Assembly (NCBI GenBank): GCA_027058255.1
Contig: JALUTE010000295.1
Location: 4,750 to 11,300 of the forward strand
Direction: 5' to 3'
DNA: 6,551 bases
DNA from: Methyloligella sp.
GTDB taxonomy: Bacteria > Pseudomonadota > Alphaproteobacteria > Rhizobiales > JALUTE01
Shown here piece by piece: positions 1 through 5,958 of this stretch. The translations under genes were made by a program, and so were the position numbers. Position 1 is the first letter of the stretch. The number at the start of each line of letters is the position of its first letter. A model generated the notes under the pieces. That model did no database searches, was not told the DNA's origin, and was given only the letters and a program-made list of their open reading frames with translations.

Positions 1-1073
1 TGCGTGGTGCGCCGGCTGCGTGCTGCGGGAGCGGGGCGCGTCGTCGGCGCGGGCGTCACGCCCGGCGCGGGAAGGGGGCTCACATCCGGCCTACTGGCGG
101 CGCCGCGATCGAGGGCGGCGACGCGCCGGCGCCCGTCCAGGGTCACCGTGCGGGTGCGCACGCTGCGAACCGTCGTGTCAGTGCTGGCACGGACGCCGCT
201 CTGCGCCGTGCTGCGGCGCGCGCCGGCCGCCCCGCCATTGCGCGCGGTCCGCTGGCCGGAAATCCGCCGGCTCGGGATGCGCAGTTTCTGGCCGGCCCGC
301 AGGCGGGTCGGATCGGCGATGCCGTTGAAGCGGGCGAGCCGCTCGGGTCGGATCTTGTAGCGCTTGGCGATGGCGAAGAGGGACTCGCCTCGGCGCACGC
401 GATAGGTCCGCTCCGGCACCACACCGCCCGTGGGAATGACCAGCTTCTGGCCGGCACGGATGGTGGCGTCGGGCAGGGCGTTGGCGGCGAGGATCGCCGA
501 GACCGGAACGCCGTAGCGATGGGAGATCTGATAGAGCGTGTCACCGCGCCGCACCTCGATGGTGCGGGTCCCCGCATCGGCGAGAGAGGGACGCGTGGCC
601 GGCCTGTCGACCTCCAGCGGGGCGGCGGGCGTGCGCCCGGCCGGCCTGTAGCGGCTCGAAGGGGCGCTGATGGCGGGATCGTCGGGAAGGCGTGCGACCT
701 TCATCTCCTTGCGGCCGAGACCGGACCGCCGGGCCTCGTCCCATGGGGCGCGGCGGCTCTGGGGCGCGGCCTTGGCAATGGGGGCAATCGGCCGTGCGCT
801 CGGCGCCGCCCTGTTGTCGCTCCAGCGTCGGCTCCGGCTCGCACCTTCATTGCCTGCTCCGCTGCGCGGCGGCGTGTACTTGTACACCGGCTCGGGCGGC
901 GTCGGCACCGAGGCGGTGGTCCCGTCCTCGCCATAGCTCGCGATGGGAAAGTCGAATCGGGAGAAGTCGGCGCTGCACCCGACGGTCAGGAGGGCGGCCG
1001 CCATCGGGGCAGAGAGCCTGAGGATGCGGCGCAGTCCGGTCTGGGAACGTTCGATACGCAAAGCACTAACCAT
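1..1073 (-). CDS. LysM-domain lipoprotein, NlpD/LppB-like, partial (C-terminus beyond left edge)
   Basis: The frame stays open from ATG at 1073 to the left edge, giving 357 visible residues with no stop. The N-terminus (about residues 13-33) is a signal peptide with basic residues, a hydrophobic stretch and a lipobox-like TVGC, so Cys33 is the likely lipidated residue. This predicts a periplasm-facing lipoprotein. A Pro/Arg/Ser/Ala-rich, probably disordered linker spans about 40-168. Two LysM peptidoglycan-binding domains follow at about 172-214 (EVRRGDTLYQIS...AGQKLVIP) and 224-267 (YRVRRGESLFAIA...AGQKLRIP). A second Arg/Pro-rich linker runs to the edge. In NlpD/LppB homologues this architecture ends in a LytM/M23 peptidase domain that either cuts peptidoglycan or activates amidases during division. 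That domain would lie outside the window, so catalysis cannot be judged. Position downstream of serS-surE-pcm supports the NlpD-like call. The Shine-Dalgarno is weak. The alternative is a LysM protein with no peptidase domain. Confidence 0.85.
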   Translation of the reverse strand, partial: MVSALRIERSQTGLRRILRLSAPMAAALLTVGCSADFSRFDFPIASYGEDGTTASVPTPPEPVYKYTPPRSGAGNEGASRSRRWSDNRAAPSARPIAPIAKAAPQSRRAPWDEARRSGLGRKEMKVARLPDDPAISAPSSRYRPAGRTPAAPLEVDRPATRPSLADAGTRTIEVRRGDTLYQISHRYGVPVSAILAANALPDATIRAGQKLVIPTGGVVPERTYRVRRGESLFAIAKRYKIRPERLARFNGIADPTRLRAGQKLRIPSRRISGQRTARNGGAAGARRSTAQSGVRASTDTTVRSVRTRTVTLDGRRRVAALDRGAASRPDVSPLPAPGVTPAPTTRPAPAARSRRTT

Positions 1074-1119
1074 CTTCGTTTACCCCACTTATCCGAAGTT
1101 GAGTTAAGCGCCGAAAACC

Positions 1120-1134
1120 TTAACGGCGGCTTAA
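1120..1134 (-). promoter_or_regulatory. Candidate CtrA-binding site (TTAA-N7-TTAA)
   Basis: The sequence TTAACGGCGGCTTAA matches the CtrA full-site consensus TTAA-N7-TTAA exactly, in a very GC-rich background where TTAA is rare. Its centre is about 54 bases upstream of the lipoprotein ATG at 1073. A third TTAA lies at 1104-1107, and GTTAAG (1103-1108) with CTTAAC (1119-1124) forms a dyad with a 10-base spacer. A GANTC site (the CcrM methylation target of Alphaproteobacteria) lies at 1168-1172. A weak minus-strand -10-like GGATAA is at 1089-1094. CtrA regulation of the lipoprotein gene is inferred from the motif and its position only. Confidence 0.5.
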
Positions 1135-1144
1135 GGCCGCTCAG

Positions 1145-1168
1145 AAAAACCGCGCGCCCGGGAGGCGG
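1145..1168 (-). terminator. Weak terminator candidate after pcm
   Basis: Read on the minus strand, a GC-rich stretch can form only short stems: CCGC with GCGG as the outer arms, or CGCC with GGCG as an alternative. It is followed directly by a run of five T. It lies about 100 bases past the pcm stop and just before the CtrA-like box, which would separate the serS-surE-pcm transcript from the lipoprotein gene. The stem is poor, so readthrough is quite possible. Confidence 0.25.
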
Positions 1169-1268
1169 ATTCTCCAAGCAGGCTCGGCTCGGCGGAGGGC
1201 CAGGCGATTGGTCGAGGGCGATGGGGCTCGGGGTGCGTCGTGGGAGCGCGGCCGCCAGCCATCTGCGG

Positions 1269-1940
1269 CTAGCTGCTGCCCTGCGCGTTGTCGTGAACCA
1301 GCGGCACGAAGCGCACGGGCAGGATGCGCTCTGAGCGCACGCCCTCCTGCGTCCTGGTCACGCGATAGAGATGCTGGCTGTCCACGCCGCGGCCGATGGG
1401 AAGGACCATCGTGCCGCCGGGGACGAGTTGCGCAAGGAGCTTGTTCGGCATTTCGCGCGCAGCGGCGGTGACCATGATTCGGTCGAAGGGCGCTTCCTCC
1501 GGCCACCCCTCGTGACCGTCGCCCACTCTCGACGTAATGTTTCCGAGACCGATTTTCTCGAACCTCGCCTTGGCTTGTTCGTGGAGTCTGGAGTAGCGCT
1601 CAATTGTGTAGACATGACGGCAAAGAAAAGACAATACAGCGGCCTGATACCCCGAGCCCGTGCCCACTTCGAGCACCCGGTGCCAGTAGCGCACATCCAG
1701 CGCCTCGGTCATGAAGGCGACCACGAAGGGTTGGGATATGGTCTGGCCGCAATCGATGGGGAGCGCCGTGTCGGCCCAGGCCTCGGCTGCGAAGGCGGGG
1801 GGAACGAAAAGATCGCGAGGCACGCGGGCGATGGCGGCGAGGACCCGCGCATCGCGAATGCCGCGCCGGGCGAGATGGCGCGCAAGAGCGAAGCCGCCTT
1901 CGCCCTCATTGCGGTCTGATGCCCGGCGCGATGCTCGCAT
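1269..1940 (-). CDS. pcm: Protein-L-isoaspartate O-methyltransferase (Pcm/PCMT)
   Basis: Pcm transfers a methyl group from S-adenosylmethionine to isoaspartyl residues in aged cytoplasmic proteins, starting their repair. From the chosen ATG the protein is 223 aa, against 208 in E. coli. Visible landmarks are GIRDARVLAAIARVPRDLFV (27-46), TISQP with the family's active-site Ser (69), SAM-binding motif I LEVGTGSGYQ (90-99), post-I VYTIER (110-115), motif II FDRIMVTAA (152-160), motif III LVPGGTMVLPIG (172-183) and the C-terminal RFVPLV (210-215). The start at 1940 is preferred because GAGAGG (1944-1949) precedes it and the length fits the family. The frame is open upstream to ATGs at 1982 and 1991 and to a GTG at 2030 touching the surE stop, but none has a Shine-Dalgarno. 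The gene follows surE in the same direction, as in many proteobacteria. Codons between about 1525 and 1640 are unusually AT-rich for this window. Confidence 0.95.
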   Translation of the reverse strand: MRASRRASDRNEGEGGFALARHLARRGIRDARVLAAIARVPRDLFVPPAFAAEAWADTALPIDCGQTISQPFVVAFMTEALDVRYWHRVLEVGTGSGYQAAVLSFLCRHVYTIERYSRLHEQAKARFEKIGLGNITSRVGDGHEGWPEEAPFDRIMVTAAAREMPNKLLAQLVPGGTMVLPIGRGVDSQHLYRVTRTQEGVRSERILPVRFVPLVHDNAQGSS

Positions 1941-2030
1941 GCGCCTCTCGATGAATCCGGTTCTTCCGACTGCCCGCCTCATGGCGCCCATATCTGCGGG
2001 CGATGACGAGGGCCACGCGGCTGCGCGCAC

Positions 2031-2885
2031 TTACCGCTTGGCGGCCGCTCGCCCAGCTTCCGTCGAGGCGGGGCGCGCGTTGTCACCCGAGGCATTGTCG
2101 CCGGAAAGGCCGGCGCCGTCGAGGGCGCTGGCGAGGCGCTCGCAGGTTGCCCGGTGGGTGAGATCGAGGCAGAGCGGCGTGACGGAGATCAGCCCCTCGC
2201 GCACCGCCCATAGATCCGTGCCCTCGGCCGGGTGCGATTTCTGGCGCTCGAACCCGATCCAGTAATAGGGGTTGCCGCGGGTGTCCATGCGGTGGTCGAT
2301 GGTCAGCAGGCGCGGGTCGCGCTCTCCCTGGCGGGTGATGGCGATGCCGGCCACGTCCTCCGGCGTGCGGTCGGGGAAGTTCACGTTGAGCAGCACATGC
2401 TCCGGCCATCCGGCGGCGAGAAGCCGGCGCACCAGGGCGGAGCCGAGCGCAAGGGGCGTCTCCCAGCGAATGCGCCCCGAGCCCCCGGGGCCGTAATGGG
2501 CCGCGAGGCTGAGGGCGATGGAGGGAACGCCCAGAATGGTGCCCTCCATGGCGCCGGCGATGGTGCCGGAATAGGTGACGTCCTCGGCGATGTTCTGGCC
2601 GCGATTGACACCGGAGAGCACGAGGTCGGGCGGGCCGGCCTCGGCCATGAGATGGCGCACGCCCATGATGACGCAGTCGGTGGGCGTGCCCTTGACCGCG
2701 AAGGTGCGCTCGCCGATCTGGCGGCAGCGCAACGGCTCCTGCAGGGTGAGGGAGTGGGAGGCGCCGGAATGATCGGTCTCCGGCGCGACGGTCCACACCT
2801 CATCGCCCACCTCGCTGGCGATGTGCTGCAACACCTCGAGACCCGGCGCGGTGATGCCGTCGTCATTTGTGAGGAGGATCCTCAT
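2031..2885 (-). CDS. surE: 5'/3'-nucleotidase SurE
   Basis: SurE is a metal-dependent cytoplasmic phosphatase that dephosphorylates nucleoside 5'- and 3'-monophosphates. It is associated with stationary-phase survival. The 284-aa product opens with MRILLTNDDG, whose Asp8-Asp9 are metal ligands. It continues with DHSGASHSLT (Ser40), GTPTDCVIMG (66-75) and LVLSGVNRGQNIAEDVTYSG (88-107), which holds the fourth ligand, Asn94. NVNFPD (167-172) and PLCLDLTHRAT (237-247) close the fold. All expected metal ligands are present. About 30 residues past the usual end form a polar Ala/Gly/Asp/Arg tail containing SGDNASGDNA (261-270). The ATG at 2885 has GGAGG (2888-2892) only two bases upstream, a short spacing. 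The gene starts 33 bases after serS ends, so co-transcription with serS is likely. Confidence 0.97.
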   Translation of the reverse strand: MRILLTNDDGITAPGLEVLQHIASEVGDEVWTVAPETDHSGASHSLTLQEPLRCRQIGERTFAVKGTPTDCVIMGVRHLMAEAGPPDLVLSGVNRGQNIAEDVTYSGTIAGAMEGTILGVPSIALSLAAHYGPGGSGRIRWETPLALGSALVRRLLAAGWPEHVLLNVNFPDRTPEDVAGIAITRQGERDPRLLTIDHRMDTRGNPYYWIGFERQKSHPAEGTDLWAVREGLISVTPLCLDLTHRATCERLASALDGAGLSGDNASGDNARPASTEAGRAAAKR

Positions 2886-2918
2886 CGCCTCCGGGTCCTG
2901 GATGCGCTGTGCATGGGG

Positions 2919-4259
2919 TCAGTCCTTGTTCTTCTTTCTTGTCTTGGCCGGCTTTTCTGCTCCGGCCGGGACAGGAGTGGTCTGAGCCGCGATCACCTTC
3001 ATGCCGCCCATATAGGGGACGAGCGCCTCGGGCACGCGGATGGAGCCGTCGGCCTGCTGATAGTTCTCCATGATGGCGACAAGGGTGCGCCCCACGGCAA
3101 GGCCGGAGCCGTTGAGGGTGTGGACGAAGCGCAGCGTCTTCTCGTCCTTCGGCCGGTAGCGGGCGTTCATGCGCCGCGCCTGGAAGTCCCCGCACAGCGA
3201 GCAGCTCGAGATCTCGCGATAAGTGCCCTGGCCCGGCAGCCAGACCTCGATGTCGTAGGTCTTGCGGGCGGAGAATCCCATGTCGCCCGCGCACAGAACA
3301 ACCACGCGATAGGGCAGCGCGAGCCGCCTCAGGACCGCCTCGGCGCAGCCCGTCATGCGCTCCAGCTCGTCGCGGGCCTGGTCCTCGGTGGTGATGGAGA
3401 CGAGCTCCACCTTGGAGAATTGATGCTGGCGGATCATGCCGCGGGTATCCTTGCCCGCCGCACCCGCCTCCATGCGGAAGCAGGGCGTCCAGGCGGTCAC
3501 CCGCATGGGCAGCGCCGCCTCGTCGAGCACCTGCTCGCGCACCAGATTGGTGAGCGGCACCTCGGCGGTGGGGATGAGCCAGAAGCCGTTCTCGGTCCGG
3601 TACTGATCGTCCGCGAATTTGGGTAGCTGGCCCGTGCCGAACATGGCCTCGTCGCGCACCAGGGCGGGCGGAAGCACTTCCCCATAGCCGTGCTCGCCCG
3701 TTTGCAGGTCGAGCATGAAGGCGGCGATGGCCCGCTCGAGGCGCGCGAGCGCGCCCTTGAGGACGACGAAGCGGGCGCCGGAGATCCGGGCGGCGGCCTC
3801 GAAATCCATGAGCCCCATGGCCTCGCCGAGCTCGAAATGCTGGCGCGGCTCGAAATCGAAGGTGGGCGGCTCGCCCACCCGGCGCAGCTCCACATTGTCG
3901 CTCTCATCCGCCCCGTCGGGCACGTCATCGAGCGGGAGGTTCGGGAGCTCCGAGAGCCGCGCGCGCAGCTCGGCCGTGAGACGGCGCTCCTCCTCCTCGC
4001 CCGTCTGGATCGCCGCCTTGAGATCGGCCACCTCGCGAATGAGCCGCTCGGCCTCCTCGTCCTTGCCGCTCGCCTTGGCCTTGCCGATGGCCTTGGAGGC
4101 CGCATTGCGCCGTGTCTGGGCCTCCTGCAGCTTGGTGACCTCGGCCCGGCGCGCCGCGTCGAGGGCGAGGATCGTCTGGGCTGCCGGCGGCAGGCCGCGG
4201 CGGGCGAGTCCGGCATCGAAAGCCTCTGGGTGGTCCCGGATCCACTGGATATCGAACAC
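2919..4259 (-). CDS. serS: Serine--tRNA ligase (seryl-tRNA synthetase)
   Basis: SerRS is a class II synthetase that activates serine with ATP and charges tRNA-Ser (and tRNA-Sec where present) in the cytoplasm. From the GTG at 4259 it is 446 aa. Residues 30-105 are the charged helical hairpin (coiled coil) that grips the tRNA-Ser variable arm. The catalytic domain shows TAEVPLT (231-237), motif 2 FRMEAGAAGKDTRG (261-274), QHQFSKVEL (278-286), SSCSLCGDFQARR (351-363) and motif 3 LNGSGLAVGRTL (382-393). A Lys-rich tail ends the protein. The GTG start is chosen because MFDIQWIRDHPEAF is the family N-terminus and GAGAGAGG (4267-4274) lies seven bases upstream. The frame is open to an ATG at 4340, but that would add 27 residues unlike the family. 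The gene heads the serS-surE-pcm group and diverges from metC. Confidence 0.97.
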   Translation of the reverse strand: MFDIQWIRDHPEAFDAGLARRGLPPAAQTILALDAARRAEVTKLQEAQTRRNAASKAIGKAKASGKDEEAERLIREVADLKAAIQTGEEEERRLTAELRARLSELPNLPLDDVPDGADESDNVELRRVGEPPTFDFEPRQHFELGEAMGLMDFEAAARISGARFVVLKGALARLERAIAAFMLDLQTGEHGYGEVLPPALVRDEAMFGTGQLPKFADDQYRTENGFWLIPTAEVPLTNLVREQVLDEAALPMRVTAWTPCFRMEAGAAGKDTRGMIRQHQFSKVELVSITTEDQARDELERMTGCAEAVLRRLALPYRVVVLCAGDMGFSARKTYDIEVWLPGQGTYREISSCSLCGDFQARRMNARYRPKDEKTLRFVHTLNGSGLAVGRTLVAIMENYQQADGSIRVPEALVPYMGGMKVIAAQTTPVPAGAEKPAKTRKKNKD

Positions 4260-4346
4260 GGGGCGGCCTCTCTCGTTTCGGGAAAGCGTGTCGGAAAGGC
4301 GCCGCGTGAGGGGCCAGGCCCGGGACGTTGCCCGCGCCATGGCCTG

Positions 4347-4381
4347 CCGGCGCCACGGGTCCTATACGCCCTGGGCGCCGG
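4347..4381. repeat. 8-bp inverted repeat around serS -10 candidate
   Basis: CCGGCGCC (4347-4354) and GGCGCCGG (4374-4381) are perfect inverted copies with a 19-base spacer that contains the TATAGG element. It could be an operator or simply a product of high GC. It is not followed by a T-run on either strand, so it does not look like an intrinsic terminator. Confidence 0.4.
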
Positions 4382-4389
4382 GGCGTCCA
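4361..4389 (-). promoter_or_regulatory. Candidate sigma-70-type promoter for serS operon
   Basis: On the minus strand, TGGACG (4384-4389) and TATAGG (4361-4366) are separated by 17 bases. Each matches four of six positions of the TTGACA/TATAAT consensus. Transcription would start near 4354 and leave a leader of about 95 bases before the GTG at 4259. An 8-bp inverted repeat flanks the -10 element. Motif resemblance is the only evidence. Confidence 0.35.
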
Positions 4390-4513
4390 GCACGGGCCGG
4401 CATGGGCGGGACCGCGCAGGCCCAGCATGGCCCGGCGGGAGAGTGCTTATCCCGGCGGCTTCGATCTGCTATGGCACGGGGCCATGACCGGCACGAAGGA
4501 CAAGGGCGGCGCT

Positions 4514-5707
4514 ATGGCGGGCGGCGGCGACGGCGTGGAGCGCGGCGATGCGCCCGGCCCCGCCACCCGCCTCGTCCATGCCGGCCGGGATCCGGCCGCT
4601 CAGCACGGCTTCGTCAACCCGCCCGTCTATCGCGGCTCCACGGTGCTGTTCGAGACCACGGACGCGCTGGAGGCGAATGCGGGCGATTATGTCTATGGCC
4701 GCAAGGGCACGCCCACATTCCGGGCGCTCGAGGCGGCGATCGCCACCATGGAGGGCGCGGAGGCGACCCGGCTCGCGCCCTCGGGGCTCGCGGCCATCGC
4801 CTTGGCCCTGCTGGCCTTCGTGGAGGCGGGCGATCACATCCTCGTGGCCGACAGCGTCTATCGGCCGACCCGCAGCCTCTGCGATCGCCTTCTCGCGCGG
4901 CTCGGCGTCGAGACCACCTATTACGATCCCCTGATCGGCGCGGGGATCGAAGCGCTCATCCGCGAGAACACCCGCCTCGTCTTCACAGAAAGCCCCGGCT
5001 CGCAGACCTTCGAGGTGCAGGACATACCAGCCATCGCCCGGGCGGCGCATGCGCGCGGCCTCTATGTGCTGATGGACAACACCTGGGCGACGCCGCTCTA
5101 CTTCAAGCCGTTCGCGCATGGGGTGGACGTGTCCATCCAGGCGGCGACGAAATATATCGTCGGCCATGCCGATGCCATGCTGGGGGCGGTGAGCGCCAAT
5201 GCCCGTGCCGCGCCGCATATCGCCCGCAGCGCCGACCTTCTGGGGCTTTGCGCGGGTTCGGAGGAGGCGTGGCTGGGCCTGCGCGGCCTGCGCACGCTCG
5301 CCCTGCGGCTGGAGCGCCATTGGGCCTCGGGCCTCGAGATCGCCCGCTGGCTCGAGGCGCGCCCGGAGGTTGCCCGCGTTCTCCACCCGGCGCTGCCGAG
5401 CCACCCGGGGCATGCGCTCTGGACGCGGGATTTCCTCGGCGCATCGGGCCTCTTCTCCATCGTTCTCCAGCCCGCGCCGCGCCGCGCGGTGGCGGCGATG
5501 CTGGACGGGCTCTCCCTCTTCGCCATGGGCTGGTCCTGGGGCGGCTATGAGAGCCTGGTGGTGCCCTTCGATCCGACCGGCTACCGCACCGCCACGCGCT
5601 GGGAGGCGCCAGGGCCCGCGCTGCGCCTGCATATCGGCCTCGAGGATGTGGCCGATCTCAAGCGTGATCTCGAGGCGGGCTTTGCCCGCCTTGCCGCGCA
5701 TGGCTGA
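4514..5707 (+). CDS. metC: Cystathionine beta-lyase (MetC type), PLP-dependent
   Basis: The product belongs to the Cys/Met-metabolism PLP enzymes (fold type I) and most resembles cystathionine beta-lyase, which cleaves cystathionine to homocysteine, pyruvate and ammonia in methionine synthesis. From the ATG at 4514 it is 397 aa, the usual length. Landmarks are TRLVHAG (18-24), YVYGRKGTPT (59-68; Tyr61 and Arg63 normally contact PLP phosphate across the dimer), APSGLAA (88-94), TESPGSQTFEVQD (158-170), MDNTWATPLY (187-196; Asp188 contacts the PLP ring), ATKYIVGHAD (211-220; Lys213 forms the Schiff base), GWSWGGYESLV (339-349) and LRLHIGLED (370-378; Arg371 should hold the substrate carboxylate). 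Start 4514 is chosen for the AAGGGCGG just upstream and the family-like N-terminus. An ATG at 4484 would add ten residues, and the frame is open further upstream. Substrate is inferred from family; cystathionine gamma-lyase or a related lyase is less likely. Confidence 0.9.
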   Translation: MAGGGDGVERGDAPGPATRLVHAGRDPAAQHGFVNPPVYRGSTVLFETTDALEANAGDYVYGRKGTPTFRALEAAIATMEGAEATRLAPSGLAAIALALLAFVEAGDHILVADSVYRPTRSLCDRLLARLGVETTYYDPLIGAGIEALIRENTRLVFTESPGSQTFEVQDIPAIARAAHARGLYVLMDNTWATPLYFKPFAHGVDVSIQAATKYIVGHADAMLGAVSANARAAPHIARSADLLGLCAGSEEAWLGLRGLRTLALRLERHWASGLEIARWLEARPEVARVLHPALPSHPGHALWTRDFLGASGLFSIVLQPAPRRAVAAMLDGLSLFAMGWSWGGYESLVVPFDPTGYRTATRWEAPGPALRLHIGLEDVADLKRDLEAGFARLAAHG

Positions 5708-5719
5708 GGCGCGCGGCAG
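5691..5719 (+). terminator. Hairpin overlapping metC stop, weak terminator candidate
   Basis: GCCGCGC (5693-5699) pairs with GCGCGGC (5711-5717) across an 11-base loop that contains most of the metC stop region. One further T-A pair and a wobble pair are possible outside. There is no T-run after it, so it is at best a factor-dependent or weak stop. A second stem, GCGGGC (5789-5794) with GCCCGC (5809-5814), also lacks a T-run. Confidence 0.2.
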
Positions 5720-5958
5720 CGGCAAATCCCTGACACCGGCCCTTTCTCGGCTTCCCCCTCTCTCTCAAGCTGAGCCACGCCCTTGAGCGCGGGCCGGAGA
5801 GCTCTTGCGCCCGCATCCGGTCAAATCGCCTCACTTGAGCGAAATCAAGGACAAAGGCCCGCGCCTGGATAACAGTACAATCGAATATGCGAATGTCTTT
5901 GTTTTGCGCATGCAAGGCGATCCGTCTCCGTAAAGCGACGGGGAAAGCGAGGACGGTC
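5708..5958. other. Intergenic region between metC and YeeE/YedE gene
   Basis: I find no convincing ORF or RNA gene in these 251 bases. The right half is clearly less GC-rich than the flanking genes, as expected for a promoter region. It holds four CTTGA/TCAAG half-sites at about 5765-5769, 5782-5786, 5834-5838 and 5845-5849. The last two form the FNR/FixK-like palindrome. A -10-like TACAAT is at 5876-5881. TTGC-N4-GCAA (5904-5915) is a further small dyad. The spacing suggests the downstream gene has its own promoter. Confidence 0.6.
5834..5849 (+). promoter_or_regulatory. Candidate FNR/FixK-type (CRP/FNR family) operator
   Basis: CTTGAGCGAAATCAAG is a perfect CTTGA-N6-TCAAG palindrome. Its core TTGAG-N4-ATCAA differs at one base from the FNR/FixK/Anr consensus TTGAT-N4-ATCAA. 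Its centre is about 117 bases upstream of the YeeE/YedE ATG. The nearest -10-like element, TACAAT (5876-5881), would place the site near -46, close to but not exactly the -41.5 typical of class II activation. Oxygen- or redox-linked control of the transporter is an inference. Confidence 0.45.

Noticed and set aside
519..1334. Plus-strand open frame across the lipoprotein gene and the pcm end
   Set aside because: It overlaps the LysM coding frame, the regulatory gap and pcm, and its translation is low-complexity with no domain.
1941..2030. In-frame upstream extension of pcm to a GTG touching the surE stop
   Set aside because: No Shine-Dalgarno precedes the GTG or the ATGs at 1982 and 1991. 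The extra residues are Arg/Ala-rich and exceed the family length, while the ATG at 1940 has GAGAGG upstream.
3179..3217. SSCSLCGDFQARR in SerRS, with Leu where many bacterial enzymes have Asn
   Set aside because: This position varies among bacterial SerRS enzymes as far as I recall, and the motif 2 and motif 3 catalytic residues are intact, so it does not suggest loss of function.
2232..3626. Long plus-strand open frame opposite surE and serS
   Set aside because: It is antisense to two clearly recognised genes, shows no recognisable domain, and has the Gly/Ala/His/Arg-rich composition typical of shadow frames in high-GC DNA.
3715..5550. 611-codon plus-strand open frame
   Set aside because: It spans the serS antisense strand, the divergent promoter region and an off-frame of metC. 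It is Arg/Ser/Ala-rich and matches no family, so it is a high-GC artefact.
4469..5725. Minus-strand open frame of 418 codons opposite metC
   Set aside because: The metC frame has intact PLP-enzyme motifs throughout; the antisense translation has no recognisable domain.
5904..5915. TTGC-N4-GCAA dyad as a second operator
   Set aside because: Four-base arms are too short to separate from chance without conservation data.
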